DNA of 64,000 nt, taken from positions 1 to 64,000 of the forward strand of contig NZ_LDJI01000011.1 in assembly GCF_001431415.1 (NCBI RefSeq), given 5' to 3'. The translations under genes were made by a program, and so were the position numbers. The DNA comes from Stenotrophomonas humi. Its GTDB lineage: Bacteria; Pseudomonadota; Gammaproteobacteria; Xanthomonadales; Xanthomonadaceae. Positions 55,901-64,000 of this stretch are shown piece by piece (positions within the stretch are counted from its first letter, which is position 1; each line of letters starts with the position of its first letter). The notes beneath the pieces are model-generated. The model was not told the DNA's origin. It did not search any database and worked only from the letters and a program-made list of their open reading frames with translations.

Positions 55901-57058
55901 CCCAAGGCGATGCGCCGCAATTACGTACCGGCGCCGGACTTCGGCCGAGCATTCTTTGAAGCATGGCAGGAGCCTTCGGCCGATGACATCCGCGGCGAGC
56001 TGGCGCGTTTCCTGTCCAAGGCAACGGGTGCGACCGTCGCGGCAACCGATTTCGATCTTGATGCATTGGATTCACATCTGCTGATGAACCTGCGCCTGTG
56101 CGACGATCACGGCAAGTTGCTGGCGATGTCACGCGATCTGAATGCCTTGCGTGCACGTTTCGGCGAGCGTGCCGGCAGTGCGTTCGCAGAGCGTGCGGGC
56201 AAGGCGCTGGCCGCTGAAGAGCTACGCGCGTTTCCTGCGGTTGCCATCCCCGAACAGGTGCCGGGCGAAGCCGGTGTGCCGGCGTACCCGGCGCTGGTGG
56301 ATACCGGTGATGCTGCGGCGCTGCGTATCTTTGCTGACCGCAACGAAGCGGCGCTGGCGCATCCAGGCGGCGTGCGGCGGTTGTTGGAAATCGCACTGGC
56401 CGACAAGATCAAGCAGGCGCGCAAGCAATTGCCGGTACCACCCAAGACGGGCCTGTTGTACGCAGCGATTGAATCGCAGGAGCGCTTGCGCGGCGACCTG
56501 GTGGACGCTGCGATGAACGCCGTGTTGGCCGATGGTCTGGCGGACATCCGTACGCCTGAGGCCTTCGAGCTACGTCACGCGGATGCCGCCAAGCGGCTGT
56601 TCGCCGAGGCGATGGCGCGGCTCAAACTGGCCGAGAGCATTCTTGGCCTGGTTGGCGAGTTGCGGCCGCAACTGGAAGCGCCGTTGATGGGCTGGGCACG
56701 CGGCAATCTGGACGACATGGAAGCGCAGTTGGCGGGGCTGGTACACGCCGGCTTCCTGCGTGAAACGCCGGCCGATGCATTGGCGCAGTTCCCGCGCTAC
56801 CTCAAGGCGATGATCCTGCGCGCCGAGCGGGCAAAGCGGGATCCGCCGCGTGACCAGGCACGGATGCTGGAGCTCAAGCCGTTCATCGATGCGTTGAACG
56901 AAGCGCGCGTGCAAGGTCGTGCCGGCCGTCCGGAATGGGCCGCATTGCGCTGGGATATCGAAGAATTGCGGGTGTCGTTGTTCGCGCAGGAGCTGGGCTT
57001 CCGGTCCGGCATTTCCGCCAAGAAGCTGGCCCAGCGCGTGGCGGCATTGCGCGGTTGA
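52961..57058 (+). CDS. hrpA: ATP-dependent RNA helicase HrpA
   Basis: A 1365-residue DEAH-box helicase. Walker A is GETGSGKTTQ (100-109), the DEAH box VDEAHERSLNID, motif III SATID and motif VI QRKGRCGRVSEGICYRL. HA2 and OB-type regions and a large C-terminal DUF3418-type region follow, as in E. coli HrpA (about 1300 residues). Residues about 628-690 form an Ala/Lys-rich low-complexity insert. HrpA helps process some mRNAs and rescues stalled ribosomes. The ATG at 52961 is chosen; a TTG directly before it is in frame. It is divergent from dps. Confidence 0.95.
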   Translation: MSTINKPSAPSLHSQQLAVDGAMSRDRGRLLGMLARWRAKPTDAVVGAAFEQALQASVQRREARALNLPAITLDDSLPIAREAERITALIRDHQVVVIAGETGSGKTTQLPKLCLAAGRGVAGMIGCTQPRRIAARAVATRVAQELKSELGTVVGYQVRFTDRVGDDTRIKFMTDGILLAEISSDRWLSNYDTIIVDEAHERSLNIDFLLGYLKQLLKKRPDLKLIVTSATIDTSRFAQHFDDAPVISVEGRTFPVEVRYRPLEGGSGGEGEDRDGERTVNEAVVAAVDEITGIDPRGDILMFFPGEREIRDAHQALERRKYRETEVLPLYARLSVKDQDQVFNPGGKRRIVLATNVAETSLTVPRIRYVIDPGFARIKRYSPRQKLDRLHIEAVSQASANQRKGRCGRVSEGICYRLYSEADFQSRAEFTDPEIRRSSLSGVILRMLQLGLGQIEKFPFLEAPDERAVADGWQQLAELGAIDGERKLTAIGRQMARLPVDVKLARMLVAAQAQGCLRPMLVIASFLGIQDPRERPPEARAAADNAHALFADGRSEFVGVLRLWDGYRRAHEDLTQSKLRDWCGRHFLGFLRMREWRELHRQLRVLCEELGWSEEAAATALEPLLAGSSAPAPARDDEAKAKVTRGQQHRAARLAREGKSEPVAETTKAAPAKSASDDARGGFSEKLRAAAYQTLHRALIVGLPTQIGHRSEKGDFLAPRQRRFLPFPGSALAKRPPPWLLTATLLDTQKIWGLTNAAIEPDWVIAELPHLLLRKHFDPHWSRAQGQVLASEQISLFGLVLAPKKPVHYGRIAPGEAHDIFVRQGLVTGEINTRAGFVADNLKVLEQAREEEAKLRRAGIVADENWQARWYLDRIPSDIHSATGLDSWWKALPTEQRRTLQWTMADLLPGEGSEQDRYPKYFPLGDARLALHYRFEPGAEADGVTLDVPLHLLNALDPARLSWLAPGFVAEKASALIRSLPKAMRRNYVPAPDFGRAFFEAWQEPSADDIRGELARFLSKATGATVAATDFDLDALDSHLLMNLRLCDDHGKLLAMSRDLNALRARFGERAGSAFAERAGKALAAEELRAFPAVAIPEQVPGEAGVPAYPALVDTGDAAALRIFADRNEAALAHPGGVRRLLEIALADKIKQARKQLPVPPKTGLLYAAIESQERLRGDLVDAAMNAVLADGLADIRTPEAFELRHADAAKRLFAEAMARLKLAESILGLVGELRPQLEAPLMGWARGNLDDMEAQLAGLVHAGFLRETPADALAQFPRYLKAMILRAERAKRDPPRDQARMLELKPFIDALNEARVQGRAGRPEWAALRWDIEELRVSLFAQELGFRSGISAKKLAQRVAALRG

Positions 57059-57120
57059 TCCGCCCCGTCACTGGCTGAAACGAAGTCAGTCGCAACGCCA
57101 GTGTTGTGCGGACCACAGTC

Positions 57121-57147
57121 GACAGGTGCGGGGCATCCCCGCCTGTC
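57121..57147. repeat. Palindrome between convergent hrpA and DUF4124 genes
   Basis: GACAGG-TG-CGGGG (57121-57133) pairs with CCCCG-CCTGTC (57137-57147), leaving a 2-base bulge. It lies in the convergent gap and may end transcription from either side. Confidence 0.45.
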
Positions 57148-57154
57148 GCAAGCC

Positions 57155-57697
57155 TCAGCGTGCCGGTGTCTGGGCCGGGCGGTGCATGTCAAGGCAGCGT
57201 TGGCGCGCGGCCGTCATCTGCGTATGCGCGTTGCCATGCTCGCGGGTGATGGCCTGGCGGAAGGTGGCCATGCGCGTACGCAATGCCTGGCTGCGTTCTG
57301 CATCCGGCGCGTTGGCCAACTGCTCGCCAAGCATCGTCATCTGCTGCTGCAGCGTGCTCACGCGGTCGTTGGATGGACCGTAAACCGACGCAGTCGCGTT
57401 GGCGATGCAGGTGCGCTCGGCCGCACGGTTGGCTTCCAGCTCGCTGTTGGCCGCCGCCGCGCTGGCACTCTCGCTGGCTTGCCCGGGCTCCTCGCCGGCT
57501 GTCGGCTCCGACGTCGACGCCGCGGGTGCCACCACCGGCGTAGGCACAGAGTGCTCACGCAGCTTCATCGGCTCGGCACGCGCATCGCAGGGGTTCTCGG
57601 AGTACATGGTTTCGCCGGATTTGCCCTTGCACTTGTAAACCTGTGCAAAGGCGCTGGCCGGCAGCAGCAACAACAGAACGATCAGGAAGGCGCGCAT
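57155..57697 (-). CDS. DUF4124 domain secreted protein
   Basis: A 180-residue exported protein. The signal peptide (FLIVLLLLLPASAFAQ) ends near residue 19. A DUF4124 domain follows directly, with VYKCKGKSGETMYSENPC and its two conserved cysteines. A Pro/Ala/Ser-rich low-complexity linker (about 50-90) leads to a helical, charged C-terminus containing two more cysteines. The domain is common in gammaproteobacterial envelope proteins; its role is unknown. A second secreted gene lies 90 bases upstream on the same strand. Confidence 0.85.
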   Translation of the reverse strand: MRAFLIVLLLLLPASAFAQVYKCKGKSGETMYSENPCDARAEPMKLREHSVPTPVVAPAASTSEPTAGEEPGQASESASAAAANSELEANRAAERTCIANATASVYGPSNDRVSTLQQQMTMLGEQLANAPDAERSQALRTRMATFRQAITREHGNAHTQMTAARQRCLDMHRPAQTPAR

Positions 57698-57787
57698 GGT
57701 GGTGACGTCGTCTGGCGATGGGTGGGCACTGCGCCAGACCCTCCCGTCAGGTTCGCATCGGGGAGGGCAGGCATGCGGGGGCGGGGG

Positions 57788-58303
57788 TTACTTGGTACGG
57801 CGCACCTTGGCACGAGTATTGAGCCCATCAACCTGCAGGTACCACACGCCCATCAGGCCGGGGGTGATGCGCACGTCCGGGGTCTGCTTACGCACGCCAG
57901 CAGCACTGGCGTCATCGATCTGTTCCCAGATCTGGCCGTTGTCCAGGGAGAACTGGCGGCCCTTGCCGAAGCCTGTGAACTCGCCGGTCATCCGCGATCG
58001 GATCGGTTCGCTGGAGCCGAAGTCATAGAAGCCCCGGTTCTTGACGATGACTTCCTGCCGGCCTTCTTCGCGCGCCTGCTCCAGCGCCACACTCGTGGCC
58101 TGTTCGACCTTGCCCTGCAGCCAGTTGTTCAGCGCGGCAAGTTCCTGCGCACTGAGCTTGTCCAGGCCGGCGGCCTTGAATTCGGTCTCGGACATCTGCT
58201 CCTGCAGGTTGCCGGTCACCGTGCGCTGCGCATGGGCGCTGGACAGGGCGGAAAGTGAAAGGGCGGTGAAGGCAAACAGTACGGCCAGGCGCGGAAGCTT
58301 CAT
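57788..58303 (-). CDS. Secreted protein of unknown function
   Basis: A 171-residue protein whose family I cannot name. The signal peptide LAVLFAFTALSLSALSSAHA ends near residue 26. Next is a helical motif AGLDKLSAQELAALNNWLQ, seen in several proteobacterial secreted proteins. A C-terminal beta-rich part follows (RSRMTGEFTGFGKGRQFSLD, ITPGLMGVWYLQVDGLN). The stop codon begins at 57790 on the reverse strand. The start at 58303 gives a complete signal peptide; longer reverse-strand frames overlap relA antisense and are not genes. It is divergent from relA. Confidence 0.78.
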   Translation of the reverse strand: MKLPRLAVLFAFTALSLSALSSAHAQRTVTGNLQEQMSETEFKAAGLDKLSAQELAALNNWLQGKVEQATSVALEQAREEGRQEVIVKNRGFYDFGSSEPIRSRMTGEFTGFGKGRQFSLDNGQIWEQIDDASAAGVRKQTPDVRITPGLMGVWYLQVDGLNTRAKVRRTK

Positions 58304-58357
58304 GGGTAATTGTTCCCGAATGCGGTTGGGCGCTAGTGTAGGGGTAACCGTCTGCAA

Positions 58358-60526
58358 TTGAATGCTGTGAACCGCACCTCCTCTCCTGGCCTGGATACGC
58401 TGCTGCAGCGCGCCTCCACCCGCGCCCTGTCCGAGCCGCTGCAACACGCGTTGCTGAGCTGCTGGCAGCAACCCGACACCGACCACACCCCACGCCTGCC
58501 CTGGCCGGTGCTGGCCGATACGCTGGACTCGCTGGCGCTGTTGTCCGCCGACGAAGGCGTGATTGTGGCCGCGCTGTTGTTCGACCTGCCGGGCCTGCGC
58601 ATGCGTCTGGCCGAGTTGCCATTGGGGGCGGCTGCCACCGCAGTGAGCGGCCTGCTGGATGGTCAGGAAGCGGCCGACCAGGTCTGGGCACTGCATGCCG
58701 GGCGTGAGGCAGGGCGCAATTCCGAAGGACTGCGGCGGCTGTTGCTGTCCATCATCCACGACCTGCGGGTGGTGCCGATCCTGCTGTCGCGACAGCTGGC
58801 CAGCATGCGAGCGGCCGACAAGCTGCCCGACGCCGAGCGTCGCGCGCTGGCCCAGTTGACCCGCGACATCCACGCACCGCTGGCCAATCGCCTGGGCATC
58901 TGGCAGTTGAAGTGGGAGCTGGAAGACCTGGCGTTCCGCTTCCTCGAACCGGAAACCTATCGCCACATCGCGCGCGAGGTGGACGAAACCCGCATTGCCC
59001 GCGAGCGCTATGTCGAAGCGGTGAAGAAGAAGCTGTCGGCGGCGCTGGAGGAGCAGGGCATCCGTGGTGAAGTCAGTGGCCGGCCGAAGCACATCTACAG
59101 CATCTGGCGGAAGATGCAGAAGAAGCAGCTGGCTTTCGAGCAGCTGTATGACCTGCGTGCGGTGCGGGTGATGGTGGATGACGTGGCTGCCTGCTACGCC
59201 GCGCTGGGCGTGGTGCACGCGTTGTGGACCCCCATCCCCAGCGAGTTCGATGACTACATCGCCCGGCCCAAGGCCAACGACTACCGCTCGCTGCACACGG
59301 CGGTGATCGGCCCGGAAGGGCGCACCATCGAAGTGCAGATCCGTACCCACGAAATGCATGCACAGGCCGAGCTGGGTGTGGCCGCGCACTGGAAGTACAA
59401 GGAAGGCGGCAAGGGCGCAGAGAAGGCGTTCGACCGCAAGATCACCTGGATGCGGCAGCTGCTGGAACACGCCCAGGACCCGGGCAGTCCCGAGGACCTG
59501 GCTGGCGCGCTGGATGCCGAGTTGATCGAGGACCGGGTCTACGCGCTCAGCCCCAAGGGCGAGGTGATGGACCTGCCGGCCGGCGCAACGCCGTTGGATT
59601 TCGCCTATCACGTACACACGATGGTCGGGCACCGTTGCCGTGGCGCCAAGGTCAACGGGCGCATCGTGCCGTTGGGCTACAAGCTGCGCAGCGGTGATCG
59701 GGTGGAGATCCTGACCGGCAAGGAGGCGGATCCCCGCCGTGATTGGCTGCTGCTGTCCAACGGCTTCCTCGCAAGCGCGCGCTCTCGCGAAAAAGTACGC
59801 AACTGGTTCCATAAACTGGACCGTGCCCGCAACGTGCAGGCCGGTCGCGATCTTCTGGAACGCGAACTCAAGCGGTTGGGCCTGCAGCACTCGGATCTGA
59901 TGGTGGCCGCGCGCAAGTTCCATGCCGACAGCGTGGACGATCTCTACATCCAGGTGGCGCTGGGCGACACCGGTCCGAACCAGGTCAGTCGTGCCCTGCT
60001 GGAAGCAGAGAAAGCGTTGTTGGCCCCCCCGACGACCCCGCTCCTGCCGCGCCCGACCGCACGTCGCGGCAGTACCGGGAAATCCGATTTCACCGTGCAG
60101 GGCGTGGGCAATCTGCTGGTACAGCTGGCGCGCTGCTGCCAACCGGTGGCCGGTGAGCCGATCCAGGGCTATCTGACCCGGACCCGTGGCGTCACCGTGC
60201 ATCGCATGGACTGCGTCGCGCTGGCGCGTTTGGCGGCCGCGCATCCCGAGCGCGTGCTCCCGGTGGAGTGGGGCCGCACCGGCACCGGCTACGAAGTGGA
60301 TGTCATGGTCCGCGCGATGGATCGGCGCTGGCTGTTGAAGGACATCACCAACCTGATCGCGCAGGAAGACGCCTACGTCACCGACATCAACAGCGACAAC
60401 GTGCGTGACAGCGGCAGGGTGCAACTGCGCCTGCGCCTGAAGGTGAGCGATTACGGCCAGCTCTCCACCCTGCTGGGCAAACTGGATGCGCTGCCGGGCG
60501 TGGACGAGGCACGCAGGCTCGGATAA
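58358..60526 (+). CDS. relA: (p)ppGpp synthetase RelA
   Basis: A 722-residue long RSH enzyme that makes (p)ppGpp on stalled ribosomes. The N-terminal hydrolase-like domain lacks the HD catalytic motif (LLFDLPG here), as in RelA, so it should not degrade ppGpp. The synthetase domain is intact (SEFDDYIARPKANDYRSLHT, then IEVQIRTHEMHAQAELGVAA, AHWKYKEG). TGS (VYALSPKGEVMDLPAGATPL), helical, zinc-finger (ARCCQPVAGE) and ACT domains follow. No in-frame ATG exists near the start. TTG at 58358, with AGGGGTAA upstream, or GTG at 58367 must be used. It is followed by a TPR-like gene 61 bases on. Confidence 0.95.
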   Translation: MNAVNRTSSPGLDTLLQRASTRALSEPLQHALLSCWQQPDTDHTPRLPWPVLADTLDSLALLSADEGVIVAALLFDLPGLRMRLAELPLGAAATAVSGLLDGQEAADQVWALHAGREAGRNSEGLRRLLLSIIHDLRVVPILLSRQLASMRAADKLPDAERRALAQLTRDIHAPLANRLGIWQLKWELEDLAFRFLEPETYRHIAREVDETRIARERYVEAVKKKLSAALEEQGIRGEVSGRPKHIYSIWRKMQKKQLAFEQLYDLRAVRVMVDDVAACYAALGVVHALWTPIPSEFDDYIARPKANDYRSLHTAVIGPEGRTIEVQIRTHEMHAQAELGVAAHWKYKEGGKGAEKAFDRKITWMRQLLEHAQDPGSPEDLAGALDAELIEDRVYALSPKGEVMDLPAGATPLDFAYHVHTMVGHRCRGAKVNGRIVPLGYKLRSGDRVEILTGKEADPRRDWLLLSNGFLASARSREKVRNWFHKLDRARNVQAGRDLLERELKRLGLQHSDLMVAARKFHADSVDDLYIQVALGDTGPNQVSRALLEAEKALLAPPTTPLLPRPTARRGSTGKSDFTVQGVGNLLVQLARCCQPVAGEPIQGYLTRTRGVTVHRMDCVALARLAAAHPERVLPVEWGRTGTGYEVDVMVRAMDRRWLLKDITNLIAQEDAYVTDINSDNVRDSGRVQLRLRLKVSDYGQLSTLLGKLDALPGVDEARRLG

Positions 60527-60587
60527 CGGGCCTGCGCGCAGGTCCCGCGACAAACCGTAGACGGCTTCTGCCAGTAAGCTTGTTGGT

Positions 60588-62135
60588 ATGGAGAACTGGC
60601 GGCAGCGCTGCGGACAGGCATTGGAAACGCTCGGCGAACGGCTGCGGCTGTATCTGCGGTGGTGGGTGGCGCGTGGTTGGAACAGTCCGCGCGCGTGGCG
60701 TTGGATCGCCTTGGGCGTGGCTCTGTTGGCGGTAGTGCTGGCGATTTTCCGCCAGCCGTTGGCGGACACGATGTGGCCGGAAACCCGGGTCCAGCAGCTG
60801 CTGGATGATGGCCGCAAAGCGCTGCAGCAAGGTCGCCTGAGTGCACAGGACGGCAGTGGTGCGCGCGAGCTGTTCGAAGCTGCGGCCGCATTGGATCCGG
60901 ACCGTAGCGATGCCCAGCAGGCATTGGCGCTGACCGGGCAGGCCGCCTTGAACCAGGCCCGCGCGCATCTGGCTGCGGGTGATTACCCGGCCGCTACCGC
61001 TGCGCTTGAACTGGCGCGACAGCTGCAAGCGCCTGCGGCCGAGATCGATCCACTGGCTGCCGCATTGCCGCGCGATGCGCACGAGCGCGACAGCGTTGAA
61101 CAGTTGCTGCACCAGGCAGAGGCCGCGCAGGCGGAAGGACGGTTGGACGAGGGCGCAGACAGTGCGCTGCCGCTGTATCAACGCGTACTCGCCGTGCAGC
61201 CGGATCGGATGCACGCACTGGAAGGACGTGATGAAGCTTTGTCCGACCTTTTGGCGAAAGCCACGCGTAACGCTTCGTCAGGCGACCTTGCTGCTGCCGC
61301 TGCCCTGCTCAAGCGGGTGGAAAGCTATGACCCCGGGCATGCCAACCTGCCGTCGGCAAAGGCTGCATTGAACGGCGCGCTGGAACGGCGTAGCCGCCAG
61401 GCCGAGCGTGATCTGACGCGCGGGCAACTCAAGAAGGCGGCTGAAGGTTTTCAGCAGGTGCTGGCGCTGGGCGAAGACGCGGTCGCCCGGCAAGGGCTGC
61501 AGCGCGTGCTCCTGCTGCAGACGCAGGAAGTGGCGCGGCTGGCGGGGGATTTTCATTTCGAGCAGGCCGAACAGGCCTTGGCGCAGGCGCGCGCACTTGC
61601 ACCAGACAGTGCAGAAGTCGGCGCCGCCGCGCGCACCCTGCAGCGTGCACGTGCCGCACAGCGATCCATGGAAGCACCGCTGCCGGCAGCCGGTCGCGAG
61701 CGTCGATTGAAGGAACTGCTCGCCCAGCTGGACGTTGCCGAAGCCCGCGAACAATGGTTGTTGCCGCCGGGCAACAGCGCCTATGACCGATTCAAGGCCG
61801 CGCAGGCACTGGCCCCGCAGGACCCGCGGGTGAAGCGTGCGGCCGCTCGCATTCTGCCGGCCGCGCGCACCTGCTTTGAAGACAACCTGCGCGGCAACCG
61901 TCTGCGCGCGGCCCGCACCTGCCTCGATGCCTGGCAGGCACTGGCACCGACCGATGCCGGCCAAGCACCGGCCCGGCGGCGTCTGGCGCAGCGCTGGATC
62001 GCGGTCGGCAGCGAACGCCTGGGTGCCGGCGACACCGTCTTCGCCGCACAGGCCCTGGCACAGGCACAGGAAATCGACGGCACTACCCCGGAAATCCGCG
62101 ACTTCGCTGAACGCGTACGCACGGCGGTGCCGTAG
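60588..62135 (+). CDS. Membrane-anchored TPR-like helical protein
   Basis: A 515-residue protein. A basic, aromatic N-terminus (WRQRCGQALETLGERLRLYL) is followed by one membrane helix (about 39-57, WIALGVALLAVVLAIF). The rest is Ala/Leu/Gln/Arg-rich and helical with TPR-like units, for example RELFEAAAALDPDRSDAQQA, AAGDYPAATAALELARQL and GDFHFEQAEQALAQARALAP. The bulk would be periplasmic. I do not recognise a specific family. It lies after relA on the same strand but probably has its own promoter. A scaffold or protein-interaction role is a guess. Confidence 0.8.
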   Translation: MENWRQRCGQALETLGERLRLYLRWWVARGWNSPRAWRWIALGVALLAVVLAIFRQPLADTMWPETRVQQLLDDGRKALQQGRLSAQDGSGARELFEAAAALDPDRSDAQQALALTGQAALNQARAHLAAGDYPAATAALELARQLQAPAAEIDPLAAALPRDAHERDSVEQLLHQAEAAQAEGRLDEGADSALPLYQRVLAVQPDRMHALEGRDEALSDLLAKATRNASSGDLAAAAALLKRVESYDPGHANLPSAKAALNGALERRSRQAERDLTRGQLKKAAEGFQQVLALGEDAVARQGLQRVLLLQTQEVARLAGDFHFEQAEQALAQARALAPDSAEVGAAARTLQRARAAQRSMEAPLPAAGRERRLKELLAQLDVAEAREQWLLPPGNSAYDRFKAAQALAPQDPRVKRAAARILPAARTCFEDNLRGNRLRAARTCLDAWQALAPTDAGQAPARRRLAQRWIAVGSERLGAGDTVFAAQALAQAQEIDGTTPEIRDFAERVRTAVP

Positions 62136-62158
62136 CCGCGAAGGCCCTGCGTCGGCGG

Positions 62159-64000
62159 TCAGTGACCACCGACGTCCGTTGCAGGATGGAAGAATACGCG
62201 CTGTACCGCCTGGCGGGCGGCATCCATCGAAAAGTGCCGGGCTATGTTGCGCAGGCCGTTCTCGGAGAGCTGCTGCCAAAGCAGCGGGTCGTTGTACAGA
62301 CGTACCGTCGCATTGGCGAACGTCTGCGCGTCGTCTGCGACCAGTACATCCTCGCCATCGTGCAGGTGCATGCCTTCCACCGCGCAGGTGGTGGCCACCA
62401 GCGGTTGTCCATGGGCCATGCTCAGGTTGATCTTGCCCTTCACTCCTGCCCCAAAGCGCAGCGGTGCCACGGCAATGCGCTTGCCGTCCATGTAAGGCGT
62501 CACGTCGGGGACGTAACCATGAACAATGACGCCGGCCTGGTGGGCGGCCAGGGTGCGGATGCTGTCGGGCACATCGGCGCCAATGCAATGGAAGCGCACA
62601 TCGGGGAGCTGCTCGCGGATCAGCGGGAACACCTCGCCGATGAACCATTGCATGGCATCCAGGTTCGGCAGGTGCAGGAACCCACCGACAAACACCAGGT
62701 CCTGGCGCTGAGCCCACTCCGCACCGTGCCCGGCGATTTCGTGCAAGTTGGAAATCAGTTCGACATGCACGCGTGGTGCATCGGCGGCCAGCTGGTCTTT
62801 CTCCGCGGCACTGACCAGTACGGTCACGTCGGTGGCATCCATCACCGCCAGTTCGCTGGCGCGGGTGCGTTCGGCGCTGCGCAGCAACCCCGCGTCCGCA
62901 GCCACCTCGGCGCCACGCCGCTCGCGCAGGTAGTGCAGATCAACCGTGTCGAAGACGGTGCGGGCCTGTGGCGCGAACTGCCTGACCAGCGGCAGGCATT
63001 CGTTGGCGACGTGGTAACGCACCATCATCACCGTCGTGAAGCGTGCGCCGTTGTCGCGCAGCCAGCGGGTCACGCCTTTCAGGAACGGCGCGTGCCAGAC
63101 TTCCACGCCCATGGCCTGAAGGGCCTCAGTGGCCTTGCCGGCATGCAGGCCGCGGGTAGGGACGAACACCACATGCGCGCCATTCTCCAGCAGCATGCGG
63201 ATCAAGTTGACCTGGCGCAGCGAGGCCGAATCGCGATCCGGCTGCGGTACCGATTCGTCCAGGATCAGGATCTGCGCCTGATCGCGGTGCTGGTTGGCCG
63301 GCGTCGGCACTGTGCCGGCGGGCAGTTGCCGGCGCAGTGCGTCGTGCCACTTCGCAGCGAACACCTGCTGGTTACGTACCTGGTAGGCCTTGATGCCGCT
63401 GCCGGTGTCGGTGCCGTTGCTGGTGCCTTCGTCGTGCACCACGCGGCTGGCTGGTTGCACCAGCACGCGTCGCCCGGCCGCACGCACCTTGAACGCAAGG
63501 TCGGTGTCTTCGTAGTAGGCCGGTGCGTAGCGGGTATCCAGCCCGCCGAGCTGCTCGAACAAGGCTTTCGGGATCGCCAGTGCCGCGCCGGAGCAATAGT
63601 CGGTATCGCGCAGGCTGGCGAAGCGGGGGTCTTCGGCGGACTCGAAGCGGCCGTAGCTCCAGCAGCTGCCGTCGGCGAATACCACGCCGCCGGACTCCTG
63701 CAGGCGTCCATCCGGGTAGAGCAGCTGCGAGCCGACCAGGCCTGCATCGGGATTGCGCGCGAAGGTATCGAGCAGCAGGTCCAGCCAGCCCGGTTGCGGA
63801 ACGGTGTCGTTGTTCAGCAGCACGACGTATTGCCCGCGACTCAGGCGCAGGCCGTCATTGCAGGCGGCGATGAAGCCGCCGTTCTGCGTACGGACGTGGT
63901 AACGAAGGCCCTTGATCTGCTGCATCCACTCGGCAGTGGCGTCGCTGCTGCCGTCATCGATCACCAGGATCTCGCAATCGGCCAGGGGCGGGTGCGCGGC
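62159..64000 (-). CDS. Two-domain glycosyltransferase (GT2 plus GT4-like), 5' end off the right edge
   Basis: The reverse-strand frame is open to the window edge, giving at least 613 residues. The first part is a GT-A (GT2) domain: CEILVIDDGSSDAT, then QNGGFIAACNDGL, VVLLNNDTVPQPGWL (DxD-like), and YEDTDLAFKVRAAGRRV. From about residue 240 a GT-B/GT4-like part follows: TVFDTVDLHYLRERRGAEV, LVFVGGFLHLPNLDAMQWF, KRIAVAPLRFGAGVKGKINL and GEDVLVADDAQTF. Such fusions act in O-antigen, exopolysaccharide or surface glycan assembly. The donor sugars are not evident. The N-terminus is outside the window. It is convergent with the TPR-like gene. Confidence 0.9.
   Translation of the reverse strand, partial: AAHPPLADCEILVIDDGSSDATAEWMQQIKGLRYHVRTQNGGFIAACNDGLRLSRGQYVVLLNNDTVPQPGWLDLLLDTFARNPDAGLVGSQLLYPDGRLQESGGVVFADGSCWSYGRFESAEDPRFASLRDTDYCSGAALAIPKALFEQLGGLDTRYAPAYYEDTDLAFKVRAAGRRVLVQPASRVVHDEGTSNGTDTGSGIKAYQVRNQQVFAAKWHDALRRQLPAGTVPTPANQHRDQAQILILDESVPQPDRDSASLRQVNLIRMLLENGAHVVFVPTRGLHAGKATEALQAMGVEVWHAPFLKGVTRWLRDNGARFTTVMMVRYHVANECLPLVRQFAPQARTVFDTVDLHYLRERRGAEVAADAGLLRSAERTRASELAVMDATDVTVLVSAAEKDQLAADAPRVHVELISNLHEIAGHGAEWAQRQDLVFVGGFLHLPNLDAMQWFIGEVFPLIREQLPDVRFHCIGADVPDSIRTLAAHQAGVIVHGYVPDVTPYMDGKRIAVAPLRFGAGVKGKINLSMAHGQPLVATTCAVEGMHLHDGEDVLVADDAQTFANATVRLYNDPLLWQQLSENGLRNIARHFSMDAARQAVQRVFFHPATDVGGH

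Noticed and set aside
57788..60817. A 1009-codon reverse frame covering relA
   Set aside because: Only its last 171 codons, from the ATG at 58303, have a signal peptide and protein-like sequence. The rest is antisense to relA.

Overview
This window comes from a high-GC gammaproteobacterium of the Xanthomonadaceae, most likely a Stenotrophomonas species. The clearest marker is a divergent ampR / L2-type class A beta-lactamase pair, the inducible arrangement known from Stenotrophomonas maltophilia. The L2 residues differ enough from the S. maltophilia L2 I remember that a sister species is more likely. Supporting context is the gene order ruvC-ruvA-kup-ruvB-ybgC-tolQRAB-pal-cpoB-queE-queC-tRNA-Lys, a TonB-dependent receptor at the left edge, DUF3011 and DUF4124 secreted proteins, and many palindromic intergenic repeats.

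Left region (1-13.7 kb): the 5' part of a TonB-dependent receptor (minus), a YheS-type ABC-F ATPase, ampR and the L2-like beta-lactamase, a transmembrane Ser/Thr kinase with TPR-type C-terminus, a gene remnant followed by its intact secreted relative, a four-repeat DUF3011 protein, aspS, a GNAT acetyltransferase, an alpha/beta hydrolase and yebC.

Housekeeping core (13.7-25.4 kb): Holliday-junction genes ruvC, ruvA and ruvB, with the potassium transporter gene kup between ruvA and ruvB. The complete Tol-Pal envelope cluster follows (ybgC, tolQ, tolR, tolA, tolB, pal, cpoB), then two queuosine-precursor genes (queE, queC) and tRNA-Lys(UUU) with a strong terminator.

Accessory region (25.4-50.2 kb): an ECF sigma factor gene directly before a second Ser/Thr kinase. 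This sigma-kinase pair resembles the ECF43/EcfK-PknS type, and the kinase is a close paralogue of the orphan kinase at 4.8 kb. Next is a surface-secretion locus made of a SapC-family gene, an 18.5 kb gene for a 6160-residue two-partner-secretion exoprotein (TpsA, LktA/FHA-like), and its FhaC/ShlB-type outer-membrane transporter (TpsB), whose start overlaps the tpsA stop. TpsA carries a two-level repeat array (38-residue modules grouped in fours) with nearly identical neighbouring copies, and two islands unlike the rest of its beta-helix-type sequence.

Right region (50.2-64 kb): recQ and dps (minus), hrpA (plus), a DUF4124 protein and an uncharacterised secreted protein (minus), relA with a non-ATG start, a membrane-anchored TPR-like protein, and a large two-domain glycosyltransferase that runs off the right edge.

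The most unusual content is the giant TpsA array, the SapC-TPS association, the two collinear kinases (one with a sigma factor, one without), the decayed duplicate beside the 7.7 kb gene, and a perfect operator-like palindrome in the TonB-receptor promoter.
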